A DNA stretch of 50,910 nucleotides from an uncultured Lachnospiraceae bacterium (GTDB taxonomy: Bacteria > Bacillota > Clostridia > Lachnospirales > Lachnospiraceae), in the NCBI GenBank assembly GCA_947630025.1, contig CANRFZ010000019.1, positions 1 through 50,910 on the forward strand. The letters run 5' to 3'. The notes beneath the pieces were generated by a model that did not search any database, was not told the origin of the DNA, and saw nothing but the letters and a program-made list of their open reading frames with translations. A program made the position numbers and the translations under genes. Shown here one piece after another: positions 16,277 through 24,736 of this stretch; position 1 is the first letter of the stretch, and every line of letters starts with the position of its first letter.

Positions 16277-17626
16277 CTATTGCAGGCGTTTCCCAATCTC
16301 CGCCATCCTGACGTAATAGCTGGTCAAAAGCACCACATCCGCGCCTATCCATGCCAGCACCTCCGCCCAGAAAAGCCCTTCCTCCCCGATCAGCGCCGGG
16401 AGGAGGAGAATCGTCAGCGTGCGCATGACCAGCTCCGCCACGCCCGACACCATCGGCATAACGGTATCTCCCAGCCCTTGCAGCGAGGAACGGTAGATGT
16501 AGAGCAGATACAACACCGGCAGGAACGCCGCTACGATGCAGAGATAGTGATAGGCGATCTTGGCCGCCGCTGCCGCATCCGCCGGATTGCCCGAAATAAA
16601 GGCGCCGACGATGGTTCTGCCAAAGAGGATCATCACCACGCCGATCACCACCGACGTCACGATTCCCATCAGTGCGCCCGTGCGGACGCCCCTGCGGATA
16701 CGCCGGATTTCGGCGGCCCCATAATTCTGCCCCACATAGGTCGTGAGGGCGAAGCCGTAGGAAATCGCCGCGATTTCCAGCAGGCCATAGAGTTTGTTGG
16801 TCGCCGTAAAACCCGCGATATACACTACGCCGTAACCGTTGATCACGAACTGCACCACCAGCCCGCCCACCGAGATGACGAGATTCTGGAAGGCAAACGG
16901 CATGGCGAGTTTTAAGAGCCTGCCCGCAATCTCCCTGTCAAAAGTGCGTTCCGCGCCGGAGAGCCGTATCACCTCGATCTTCCGCAGGGAGCCATAACAG
17001 ATCAGCGCCGAGATGCCCTGCCCGATCAGCGTCGCGCCCGCCGCGCCCGCGACGCCCCATTGAAAGACGATCACAAACAGAAGATCCAGCACGATATTGC
17101 AGAGCGACGCGGCGATCATGGCGTACAGGGGCGTCCTGCTGTCGCCCAGCGCGCGCAGCACGGAGGCCAGAAAGTTATAGGCCATAACGATCGGAACGCC
17201 CGCGAAGATGACGCTCAAATACGTCACCGTGATCGGAAAGATCTCATCGGGCGTATGCAGAAGCCGCAGGACAGGCCGCAGGGCGGCAAAAGCAAAACAG
17301 AGGATGCCCGCCGCGCACATGACTGAGAGCGCCAGAGAAGTGGCGTACGTCCTGCGGAGTCTGGCCTTGTCATCCGCGCCGAAATCCTGTGCCAGACGAA
17401 TGGAAAATCCCTGTGCGAAGCCCTGCAACAAGCTCAGGACGAGCCAGTTGAGCCACTCGCCGTTTCCCACCGCCGCCAGCGCACGGAGGCCCAGCACCCT
17501 GCCGACAACCAGCGAGTCCACCAGCGTATACAACTGTTGAAACACATTACCGACCATCAGCGGCAGTGTAAACGAAAACAGGATCTTCAACGGAGAGCCT
17601 GTCGTCATATTTTTGACCGTTGCCAT
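16277..17626 (-). CDS. MATE-family multidrug/cation exporter
   Basis: A 449-residue membrane protein with about 12 hydrophobic helices in two similar halves. The N-terminus MTTGSPLKILFSFTLPLMVGNVFQQLYTLVDSLVVGR is the standard MATE opening, including the helix 1 acidic-adjacent region. It exports organic compounds in exchange for Na+ or H+; substrate cannot be read. The start at 17626 follows GGAGGG. It lies 54 bp after the cardiolipin synthase gene on the same strand. Its 3' end converges on the Rpn-type gene. Confidence 0.9.
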   Translation of the reverse strand: MATVKNMTTGSPLKILFSFTLPLMVGNVFQQLYTLVDSLVVGRVLGLRALAAVGNGEWLNWLVLSLLQGFAQGFSIRLAQDFGADDKARLRRTYATSLALSVMCAAGILCFAFAALRPVLRLLHTPDEIFPITVTYLSVIFAGVPIVMAYNFLASVLRALGDSRTPLYAMIAASLCNIVLDLLFVIVFQWGVAGAAGATLIGQGISALICYGSLRKIEVIRLSGAERTFDREIAGRLLKLAMPFAFQNLVISVGGLVVQFVINGYGVVYIAGFTATNKLYGLLEIAAISYGFALTTYVGQNYGAAEIRRIRRGVRTGALMGIVTSVVIGVVMILFGRTIVGAFISGNPADAAAAAKIAYHYLCIVAAFLPVLYLLYIYRSSLQGLGDTVMPMVSGVAELVMRTLTILLLPALIGEEGLFWAEVLAWIGADVVLLTSYYVRMAEIGKRLQ

Positions 17627-17680
17627 CTATTTCTTTCCCTCCGGAGCATTATATATCGGGCCTGTTCCACCGGCCCCCAA

Positions 17681-19195
17681 CTAGCATAGCGGCGCGAAAA
17701 TCCGCAGGATTCCGTCCATGATCCATTTGCCAATGCCTGTGCCGATGTTGTCCGGCGTCCGCTCCCTGCACTTTTCCAGCGTTCGCTCGTAGTCCGCCTT
17801 CAATTCCCGCAGCAGTGACGCGCGGTAAAAGAGGGCGTTGTTCTCAAAGTGCAGAAACAGGCTGCGGTAGTCCAGATTGACCGTGCCCACCATTCCCACG
17901 ATGCCGTCCACAACGCAGCCCTTGGCATGAACGAAACCCGGCTCGTACTCGTATATTTTGACGCCGGCCTCCAGAAGCTCCGGGTAGAAGCTGCGCGACA
18001 TACGGTACACCAGCTTTTTGTCTGGAACGCCCGGCATGATAATGCGGACGTCCACACCGCGCCCCGCCGCACGGACGAAAGCTTCGATCAGCGCCGCACC
18101 CGGCATCAGATAGGGCGTGTAAAACCACGCATAGTCCTGCGCCTGCGCCAGCAGCTCGATATACAGTTCGTTGCTGACCGCATCTTCGCGCAGCGGCGAA
18201 TCATAGTAACTCAGGACATAGCCGTCTCCCGGCCCTTCTTTGGGAGGAAAAGCAGGCATCTGCATATACTCGTCAGGGATGCGCTCCCCCGTAAAAGCAT
18301 TCCAAAATTCCGCGAACATCCGCGTAAAATTCTGCACGCCTTCTCCGGTCAGCCGGAAACCGATATCTTTCCAGTGCCCGAACTTAACCACGCCGTTGAT
18401 GTACTCGTCGGCCAGATTCACGCCGCCGCTGAAAGCCACCCGTCCGTCGATGATCAGCATCTTCCTGTGGTCCCTGTAATTCAGCGTGCCTTTGATAATG
18501 ACGAGGGGATTGAACGCCTCACACTTGATGCCCTTGCGCCTGAGCGCCTTAGCCATCTCTTTTGTATAAGTGGAAATGCTGCCGAGATCGTCATACATCA
18601 CCCGCACGTCCACACCGGCGGCTGCCTTGCGCGCCAGAATTTCCACCATAGAATCCCACATATGGCCGTTTTCGATGATAAAATATTCCACAAAAACGAA
18701 TTTTTCCGCCTTTTCCAGCTCCTCCAGCATCACGGGGAACATATCGTCGCCCAGCGGAAAGTAATCCGCCTTCCGGTTTTCATGCAGGGGAAATCCGGTC
18801 TTCTCCTGTACCCAGCGGAAAGTCTGCGACAGACGCCTGTTGTCCGCGGCAAAAGCCTCATAGAGTTCCGCCGTATCGCCCTCCTCGGGCGGCAGCGGCT
18901 TTGCGCCGGCCAGCTTCTTCTGCAGCGGTCTGGTCGTCCGCTTGTTGCCAAAGAGCAGGTAGAGCAGAGCACCGGCCAGCGGAAAAGTCAGAATCACGAG
19001 CAGCCACAGAATCTTATAGGTACTCTCCTCCCGCTTGGTGATCAGATAGAGCACAAACAGGCACGCCAGAATCGACAGAATCAGGTTGATCGCCGGCGCC
19101 CAAGGCGCAAGCCACGAAAACAGGACATACCACCATAGGCCCTGCAGCAGCACGGCAGGCAGAACCGACAAAATGTGCTTGATAATTTTGTTCAT
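17681..19195 (-). CDS. cls: Cardiolipin synthase (phospholipase D type)
   Basis: A 504-residue enzyme that joins two phosphatidylglycerols into cardiolipin at the membrane. The N-terminus has hydrophobic helices (residues about 7-85, ending LLYLLFGNKR). Two phospholipase D motifs follow: HRKMLIIDGRVAFSGG in the middle and HAKGCVVDGIVGMVGT towards the C-terminus, each with the HxK and downstream Asp. Length fits bacterial Cls. The ATG at 19195 matches the family start; a longer frame to 19312 has no membrane segment. It follows the ABC permease gene by 177 bp of unremarkable sequence. Confidence 0.93.
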   Translation of the reverse strand: MNKIIKHILSVLPAVLLQGLWWYVLFSWLAPWAPAINLILSILACLFVLYLITKREESTYKILWLLVILTFPLAGALLYLLFGNKRTTRPLQKKLAGAKPLPPEEGDTAELYEAFAADNRRLSQTFRWVQEKTGFPLHENRKADYFPLGDDMFPVMLEELEKAEKFVFVEYFIIENGHMWDSMVEILARKAAAGVDVRVMYDDLGSISTYTKEMAKALRRKGIKCEAFNPLVIIKGTLNYRDHRKMLIIDGRVAFSGGVNLADEYINGVVKFGHWKDIGFRLTGEGVQNFTRMFAEFWNAFTGERIPDEYMQMPAFPPKEGPGDGYVLSYYDSPLREDAVSNELYIELLAQAQDYAWFYTPYLMPGAALIEAFVRAAGRGVDVRIIMPGVPDKKLVYRMSRSFYPELLEAGVKIYEYEPGFVHAKGCVVDGIVGMVGTVNLDYRSLFLHFENNALFYRASLLRELKADYERTLEKCRERTPDNIGTGIGKWIMDGILRIFAPLC

Positions 19196-19372
19196 AGCCT
19201 TTATCCTCTTTTCCTTGTCATATGTGTACCGCCGGCGCCCACACGGGTTTGCGCAGTTATCTGTGCAGGCATGGCCCGGGAAAACCGCAGCGGAGGACTG
19301 ACAGACGAGCAATCCGACTGACAGATTGACAGACTAACGGACGGACCGGCGGGTACGCGGGCCGGCAGACTG

Positions 19373-20503
19373 TTATAGCCGCAGATAGTATGTCACGGGG
19401 AAAAACTTCTCCAGCACCGCAAAGACCGGCACATACGCCGCCAGCCTGATGAACACGGGCGCGCATACGAGACATCCCAGCGTAAGAAGCGGAATGGCCG
19501 CCGCGACCGTCTCCCTCCTGCGCAGAAACAGACGCAGCACCAAACAGTAACCCACGATCATGCCCTGATAGACGACGAGCCGCCCGATCTGGGCCAGCCA
19601 CATTCCCGCGCTCCACACGGACAACATTCCGCCTAAGCCGCCCTGTCCTCCCGCCGCGCGTATGCCGTCCGCCAGCCACAGGCAGACGAGCGCCGCCGCA
19701 GAGAGAAAAACCGTCGGCAGCCATACATCGACTATATAAGTCAACACATTCGGCGCGAGACGAAAGAATCTTTTTTCCTGTAAGTCTCTGTCATATTCCA
19801 GCATCCCGCACATACCGCCGATAAGAATAACCACCGCAAACACCCCTTTTAGGGGGAAAACAGTTGTGTCATATGCGGCATCCGTGTCATCTTCTGATTG
19901 ACTGTATTGGTCATCATATAAATAGTGAAACCCGAACGTACTGCCGTCCGCCAGATGATTCTCATAGGCATCCCATGCAAACGCTATCGCGTCAGGCTGC
20001 AGTTCGGACAGATAGGCCCTATAGCTCTGCTCGGAATACTGTCGGAAAATCACTTCGGCGATTCGCTCTTTCGCCATACCCGTGATGCTGCTGGCGTCCG
20101 TCTCGTAGGCGGTGACGCACCTGTGCCAGTCGCTCTCCATGACTCTCTCCTCGATGTCTTCCGGTATGACGAACCCACAGTCGGCCTCCCCATATAGCAC
20201 CTTGTCCTCTGTCTCTGCCTCGTCCCCGCAGAACACATACGTCAGCACACTGTCAGCCTCCTGTGCCCGCAGTCCGTCTGTGATCTGCGCCGCCCATGAG
20301 CCGTCCGCCACACAGACCGCCACCACCGCGCCGCTCTTTTCTTCCTGCTCCACCGCACTGACTGCGCAGCCGAGAACCGGAAGCAGCACCAGCAGCAGGA
20401 GATAGGCGGGCTGCCGCCATAGCCGCTTGACGAGAAGCCGCAGCCATATACCGTACTGTTTCCGCCGCGGAAGCCTTCTTCCGCCCTCCGATGACTCTCC
20501 CAT
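19373..20503 (-). CDS. ABC-2 type permease, second of the operon
   Basis: A 376-residue membrane protein. One helix at residues about 30-50 (YLLLLVLLPVLGCAV) precedes a soluble external domain (about 55-215), then about five helices at the C-terminus. This is the ABC-2 exporter layout. It shares the layout, not obvious identity, with the permease encoded upstream at 20771-22027, so the two probably form a heterodimer driven by the ATPase at 23800-24504. The ATG at 20503 is preceded by CGGAGAG, which is the tail of a family 1 repeat. The 267 bp to the previous gene hold repeats only. Confidence 0.82.
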   Translation of the reverse strand: MGESSEGGRRLPRRKQYGIWLRLLVKRLWRQPAYLLLLVLLPVLGCAVSAVEQEEKSGAVVAVCVADGSWAAQITDGLRAQEADSVLTYVFCGDEAETEDKVLYGEADCGFVIPEDIEERVMESDWHRCVTAYETDASSITGMAKERIAEVIFRQYSEQSYRAYLSELQPDAIAFAWDAYENHLADGSTFGFHYLYDDQYSQSEDDTDAAYDTTVFPLKGVFAVVILIGGMCGMLEYDRDLQEKRFFRLAPNVLTYIVDVWLPTVFLSAAALVCLWLADGIRAAGGQGGLGGMLSVWSAGMWLAQIGRLVVYQGMIVGYCLVLRLFLRRRETVAAAIPLLTLGCLVCAPVFIRLAAYVPVFAVLEKFFPVTYYLRL

Positions 20504-20612
20504 ATGACTCTCCGTTCCGGAGCGTTCTCGCGACGAAGTAAAAAGTAAATTCCTTCGGAATCCACTTTACCACCAGAGGAATTTGTGACGCTCCGACACA
20601 AATTCCTGTTCT
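20504..20612 (-). repeat. Mosaic hairpin repeat, family 1, copy C
   Basis: On the minus strand it reads GGAATTTGTGTCGGAGCGTC, then ACAAATTCC (first hairpin, as in copy A), a different central hairpin (AAGTGGATTCC / GGAATTTACTT), and then CGTCGCGAGAACGCTCCGG and ACGGAGAG, ending just before the ATG at 20503. Outer parts match copy A closely while the middle stem is exchanged. The tail acts as the ribosome-binding site. Confidence 0.75.
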
Positions 20613-20770
20613 TAAAATCTCTGTACTGCTATAACTCTGCCTGTTTCTTGAAATCTCTGTGCTGCTATAACTCTGCCTGTTTCTTGAAATCTCTGTGCTG
20701 CTGCAGCCTGCCTGTTTCTTGAAATCTCTGTGCTGCTGCAGCCTGCCTGTTTCTTGAACGCTCCGCACCG
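20611..20770. repeat. 36-bp tandem repeat array between two permease genes
   Basis: Four units begin at 20611, 20647, 20683 and 20719, each opening CTT(G/A)AAATCTCTGT and closing CTGCCTGTTT. Units 1-2 carry ATAACT and units 3-4 carry GCAGCC in the middle. A degenerate fifth copy from 20755 runs into the stop codon of the permease gene ending at 20771. Because 36 is a multiple of three, one minus-strand frame stays open through the array, encoding a 12-residue repeat; no start site supports it as a gene. Confidence 0.9.
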
Positions 20771-22027
20771 CTACCCGCTATGCCTGCTTCTTAGCCGCTC
20801 CAGCCCGCAGGCTGCCGACTCGAACACCACCGCATACAGGCATAGCCATGCCGTGCAGCCCTCCGTTCCGGCGCCGTACCCCGCGAACAGGCTGCCGCAG
20901 GCGCGAATCATCCATGAGACAGGGAGCGCTTCCCCCACCGTGCGCACCGCGCCGGGCAGAAACGCCGGCGGCACGAAACCGCCCGACAGATATACCGCCG
21001 CTATGGAGAGCAGGAACACCAGCAGAATACCGCTCGTCCTGCTGCCCGACGCACTGTAGATCATGCAGTGGAACGAAGCTGCCGCCGCCAGCACCAGCAG
21101 CAGCATCCCTATCCGCCCTCCGATGCCCCGCCTGCCTGCGCTCATCAGAATCTCCTGCAGCCGCATGGCCGCCTCCGGCGCACACAGGCGGATTCCCCAC
21201 CAGACGACGCAGAGGACGCCCGCAAGACAGAGCAGATACAGGAAACCGCACAACCATCTGCACAAGTTCTGCCACAGACCGCCGACACCCGCCCGCATAA
21301 GCTGCCGCCTGAAAGCCGCCGGCTCCGGCTGCATCACGGAATAGGCCGCCATGCCCGAAAGCAGCAGAAAGAGCACGATGCCCGACGCCGCATAGTGCTG
21401 CGCCACGCTCAGCCGCCCGGTGGCGGAAACCCTTTCCTCATCATATAGTACCAGTCTGTCCAGCGCAAAAGCCAGATTGAAACTGTCGATCTCCGCTTCC
21501 ATCACGGACAACTCATCCGTCAGCCCATACTGCACCGCCGTGTCGCCCGCGCCGTAAATCTGGGCCTGCGCCACGCGCAGAAGCCCTTCGCCCGCCTCCG
21601 CCAGCTCCCGGAAAAGCATCGCTTCCAGCCGGGCGTCCCGCGGGAACAGGACGTCTACCGACGGATTGCGTCCGTCCATAATGCCTTCCACCAGTTCCTC
21701 CGGCAGCACAACGAGCGCCGCCAGTTTTCCCTCCGCCAGCATATGCCTGCCGTCCTCCTCGGACACCTGCACAAACCGGCAGAGTTTGGCCGCGCTCTCC
21801 ATATTTTCCACATAGACGAGGGCCAGCCGCGTTATGCGGTCGTCCCCGCGCACCACGACGCCGATATCCACGCTGACCGCCAGCGGCTCTCTCTCCATGC
21901 GCCGGGCCGCGCCGAAGGCGGCTCCGCCGGTCAATAGCACAAGTATCATGGCGGAGAATAGCATCAGCGGAAAAATCCGCACCGTTTTTTTCAGTTCCGC
22001 ATACAGATACCGCATTCTATATTTCAT
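20771..22027 (-). CDS. ABC-2 type permease, first of the operon
   Basis: A 418-residue membrane protein with an N-terminal helix (IFPLMLFSAMILVLLTGGAAFGA, about residues 17-38), a large external domain to about residue 230, and five or more C-terminal helices. This fits one half of an ABC-2 exporter. The start at 22027 is chosen because the helix then lies at the normal distance from the N-terminus; the frame to 22129 overlaps the small gene upstream. Its ribosome site is weak, and it starts only 5 bp after that gene, suggesting coupling. Confidence 0.82.
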   Translation of the reverse strand: MKYRMRYLYAELKKTVRIFPLMLFSAMILVLLTGGAAFGAARRMEREPLAVSVDIGVVVRGDDRITRLALVYVENMESAAKLCRFVQVSEEDGRHMLAEGKLAALVVLPEELVEGIMDGRNPSVDVLFPRDARLEAMLFRELAEAGEGLLRVAQAQIYGAGDTAVQYGLTDELSVMEAEIDSFNLAFALDRLVLYDEERVSATGRLSVAQHYAASGIVLFLLLSGMAAYSVMQPEPAAFRRQLMRAGVGGLWQNLCRWLCGFLYLLCLAGVLCVVWWGIRLCAPEAAMRLQEILMSAGRRGIGGRIGMLLLVLAAAASFHCMIYSASGSRTSGILLVFLLSIAAVYLSGGFVPPAFLPGAVRTVGEALPVSWMIRACGSLFAGYGAGTEGCTAWLCLYAVVFESAACGLERLRSRHSG

Positions 22028-22032
22028 ATGCG

Positions 22033-22260
22033 CTACGCCTTCCGATCCGGTTCGCCCGCGCTGATGTCCGTATACATATCGAGCAGCCCCACCGTTTCCG
22101 ACGCGGGCCTGCCGTACATATTGCAGCATTTGTGCGACACCGTTTTGTTTTCTTCCGTCTCGTCAAAAGAAACGCTCATGCGGCAGACGCCCTGCGAAAC
22201 CTCCGCGTCCAGATGCCGCAAAAGATCCTCTATCATCGTTTCTCTGCCTGTATCGCCCAT
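22033..22260 (-). CDS. Unidentified 75-residue protein within the ABC operon
   Basis: A small soluble protein not recognised as a known family. It is moderately acidic, with a central cysteine pair (SHKCCNMYGRP), and no membrane segment or signal. It fits exactly between the membrane-anchored 497-residue protein and the first permease, with 21 bp and 5 bp gaps, and ATG 22260 follows GAGGATTAGT. An in-frame ATG at 22272 lies directly after a run of nine G (22273-22281). Tight packing and coupling argue for a real gene; a regulatory or assembly role is only a guess. Confidence 0.6.
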   Translation of the reverse strand: MGDTGRETMIEDLLRHLDAEVSQGVCRMSVSFDETEENKTVSHKCCNMYGRPASETVGLLDMYTDISAGEPDRKA

Positions 22261-22281
22261 ACTAATCCTCATCCCCCCCCC

Positions 22282-23775
22282 TTAGAAGTAATTCAGGAGA
22301 TCCTTATATTCATTGTCGATCTGGTAGATCACTTCGTACCAGTCGTCTATCGACATCTCAAAAAGTGCCGTCTCCGGCCTTGCCACCTTTTTGACTGAAC
22401 CGGTCAGCGGCTCGATGGCGATATCGCCCGACACCGTAAAGAGCCTCTCGTCGTTCATCGACAGTTCTATTTTATGCAAATCGAACGTCACGCTTTCCCC
22501 TTGGACAAAATCCTCCGCATCTCCTCGGGCGACCAGCTCGCATATGTCCGTATCGTCCTCGGCGCTGCAGTAGAGATCAAAATTCCGGTCGTTTCTGTCA
22601 AAGTCATAGGTGAGCTTCATCTTCATAATCGTCTCGCCGTCAACCGTCAGTTTCATGTCCGCGGCAGTTCCTGCACTTTTCTCCTCGTCCTGCTGCTCGA
22701 CCTGCCAGACGACGCTCCGCACCACACCGTCGATGCCCGTAACTTCCACCTTGCCCTGCATCAAGTCGGTTCCGCGGTTCTCGCCTTTCAGCAGCAGCTC
22801 CGCGCCGAAGGAAGCCTCGCCGTCCAGCAGGCCGACCGGCTCCTCCACCTCGATGCTGCGGATATGGTTCCCGCGGCTGATCTCAAAAAGCAGGCTGACG
22901 TCGGAATCCACGAACCTGTCATACTCTCCCAGTACTCCCAGCGTGTCCATATCGTAAGCGTCCGCGTATAGATCCACCATATCCTCTACCAGACGGTTCA
23001 CCTCTTTCTGGGGAAAAGTAACCCGGTACAACCCATGCCCCGCCTTTACTACCGTCATTCTCTCCCGGCACGCATCCATATCCGTTTCCAGCTTCTTATA
23101 CGTTTGGGATTCGCTGCGGAAGTCCCGCAGAGAGATCCGCTCGTCCGCACTGCGGAACAGATCGATGGAAAAGTCTTCCGCCTGATCCGCCTCACCCAGA
23201 TAATAGGCCAGGACGGAATCGTTATACTGGCTGACCAGATCCTCATTGTCGATGTAGAGATCCTCCAGAAACAGTTCCGGCACGGAAAAGCATATCTGCT
23301 CGTCGTCCGCGTAAATGTCCAGATGCGCAAAATTATACCGCATCACGCTGAAAGCGGTCTCCAGACTCAGCTTTTTCGCCTGCATATCCTTATAAAAATC
23401 GCTGGTGATCCCCAGCGTGACGTCGCCGTACACAGGCACATCCACCGTCAGATCCAGATCCGCCTGCACATGGCTTCCCTCGTTCTGCATCATCAGCTCG
23501 ATATCGTCCATGCCGACCATATCGGTCAACGGCTCCTTCGACGCCTCCAGATCCCGCTCCAGATTTTGTATACCCTTGGTCACCCGGTAGGCCGGCCTCA
23601 AAGTGTAGACATAGTATACGCCGAGAAGCATCGTGATCAGTACGGCGCACACACTGACCGATATCGCCGCGATTTTGGCGCCTGAGTGCTTCTTGGGCTG
23701 GGGCGGCTGATAGGGATACTGCGGAAAGCCTCCGTACTGATTCGGGGGATAGAGCCCGTTTTGATTCTGTTCCAT
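22282..23775 (-). CDS. Membrane-anchored extracytoplasmic protein of the ABC operon, unidentified
   Basis: A 497-residue protein without a recognised enzyme motif. Residues 1-32 are a Pro/Gln/Tyr-rich cytoplasmic tail (YPPNQYGGFPQYPYQPPQPKKHS), followed by one membrane helix (about 34-56, AAISVSVCAVLITMLLGVYYVY). The remainder, about 440 residues, is external and rich in beta-type, Asp/Glu-heavy sequence with few cysteines. This is the layout of a tethered accessory or substrate-handling protein. The start follows GAGGAG. It lies 24 bp after the ATPase gene and 21 bp before the small gene. Confidence 0.75.
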   Translation of the reverse strand: MEQNQNGLYPPNQYGGFPQYPYQPPQPKKHSGAKIAAISVSVCAVLITMLLGVYYVYTLRPAYRVTKGIQNLERDLEASKEPLTDMVGMDDIELMMQNEGSHVQADLDLTVDVPVYGDVTLGITSDFYKDMQAKKLSLETAFSVMRYNFAHLDIYADDEQICFSVPELFLEDLYIDNEDLVSQYNDSVLAYYLGEADQAEDFSIDLFRSADERISLRDFRSESQTYKKLETDMDACRERMTVVKAGHGLYRVTFPQKEVNRLVEDMVDLYADAYDMDTLGVLGEYDRFVDSDVSLLFEISRGNHIRSIEVEEPVGLLDGEASFGAELLLKGENRGTDLMQGKVEVTGIDGVVRSVVWQVEQQDEEKSAGTAADMKLTVDGETIMKMKLTYDFDRNDRNFDLYCSAEDDTDICELVARGDAEDFVQGESVTFDLHKIELSMNDERLFTVSGDIAIEPLTGSVKKVARPETALFEMSIDDWYEVIYQIDNEYKDLLNYF

Positions 23776-23799
23776 CCTGTCTCCTCTCTTTCTGCCGGT

Positions 23800-24504
23800 T
23801 CAAAATTCCCTGACCAGCGCTTCGCCGCGCAGACTTCTGTCGATGGGCCGCAGTCTGCCGTCATTCATCACGTAGATTCTGCTGCACAGATCCAGTTCGC
23901 TCTCCTCGTGGGTGGTGATGACCACCGTTCCCTGATGCTGCAGATACGCCTGCAGATATTTCCTGATATCTTCTTTACAGATCAAATCCAACGCCGCGCT
24001 GGGCTCGTCCAGCAAAAGGATTGGCGGATTCGACGCCATGGCGATGCCGATGCTGACGCGCTTCTTCATGCCGCCGGAGAGTTTGGACGCCTGCATCCTG
24101 CTAAAGCCGTCGACGCCCAGCATTTTCAGGACGCCCTGCTGAAGCTGCCACTGCAGGACATCTCTGTCCGGATACCACAACCGCAGATTGTCCAATACGG
24201 TCAATTCCGGAATCAGCGGATTATCCTGCGGCACGTAGCCCGTCATTCTCCGAATCGTTCCCATGTCGGCGCGCATATGCCCAGCCGCGCCGCCCTGCCA
24301 CGCCGGTGCCCCTCCGTAGAGAACCCGCCCGGCTTTTGGTCGCAGCGTGCCCGCCAGAATAGACAGAAGCGTGGATTTGCCGCATCCGTTCGCCCCCACG
24401 ATGCCGACGCAGTCACCCTGCCCTGCCATAAACGAGGCGCCCTTCAAAATCTGTTTCCTGCCGTATGCACTTTTGAGGTCTTCCACTGTAATCATTGTCA
24501 TCAT
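23800..24504 (-). CDS. ABC transporter ATP-binding protein
   Basis: A 234-residue ATPase with Walker A GANGCGKST, signature KLSGGMKKRVSIGIAMA, Walker B ILLLDEPSAALD and the switch histidine in VITTHEE. The signature matches drug/peptide/ABC-2 exporter ATPases, so it should power the two permeases encoded downstream. Several ATG codons are available (24504, 24501, 24495); none has a clear Shine-Dalgarno sequence, and a family 2 repeat begins 14 bp upstream, so this repeat may have replaced part of the original leader. Confidence 0.9.
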   Translation of the reverse strand: MMTMITVEDLKSAYGRKQILKGASFMAGQGDCVGIVGANGCGKSTLLSILAGTLRPKAGRVLYGGAPAWQGGAAGHMRADMGTIRRMTGYVPQDNPLIPELTVLDNLRLWYPDRDVLQWQLQQGVLKMLGVDGFSRMQASKLSGGMKKRVSIGIAMASNPPILLLDEPSAALDLICKEDIRKYLQAYLQHQGTVVITTHEESELDLCSRIYVMNDGRLRPIDRSLRGEALVREF

Positions 24505-24517
24505 AGTAGTATATCAT

Positions 24518-24652
24518 CATCTCTGATGCCAGTATCGTAAATCATTTCGGGAGAATCCCGCAGGGATTCGCTAGAGTTAATTGCGGAGCAATTTACTCAT
24601 CCTAATTGCGGAGCAATTTTCGAGTTAATTGCGCAGCAATTTACTCATATGA
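24518..24652 (+). repeat. Dispersed palindromic repeat, family 2, copy 3, with extra hairpins
   Basis: 24518-24572 carries CTCTGATGCCAGTATCGTAA, CATTTCGGGAGAAT and a hairpin GAATCCC / GGGATTC, then GCTAGAG. Three small hairpins follow (AATTGC-GGA-GCAATT twice and AATTGC-GCA-GCAATT), separated by TTACTCAT or TTCGAGTT. A related single hairpin lies at 32419-32441. It sits directly upstream of the ABC ATPase gene. Confidence 0.75.
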
Positions 24653-24664
24653 TATCATATTTCC

Positions 24665-24708
24665 CCATAAAAGAAAACGCCTAAGCAGTGTTTTGCTCAG
24701 ACGTTTTC
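24665..24708 (-). terminator. Terminator of the butyrate operon
   Basis: On the minus strand GAAAACGTCTGAGCA pairs with TGCTTAGGCGTTTTC with only minor mismatch, followed by TTTT. It lies 30 bp after the etfA stop codon. Confidence 0.85.
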
Positions 24709-24736
24709 GTTATGTCTGTTTCCGCCGGATAATCTG

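Noticed and set aside
20253..20768. Minus-strand frame translating the 36-bp array as a 12-residue repeat
   Set aside because: The frame continues out of frame across the following permease gene and has no ribosome site; it is open because the unit length is a multiple of three.
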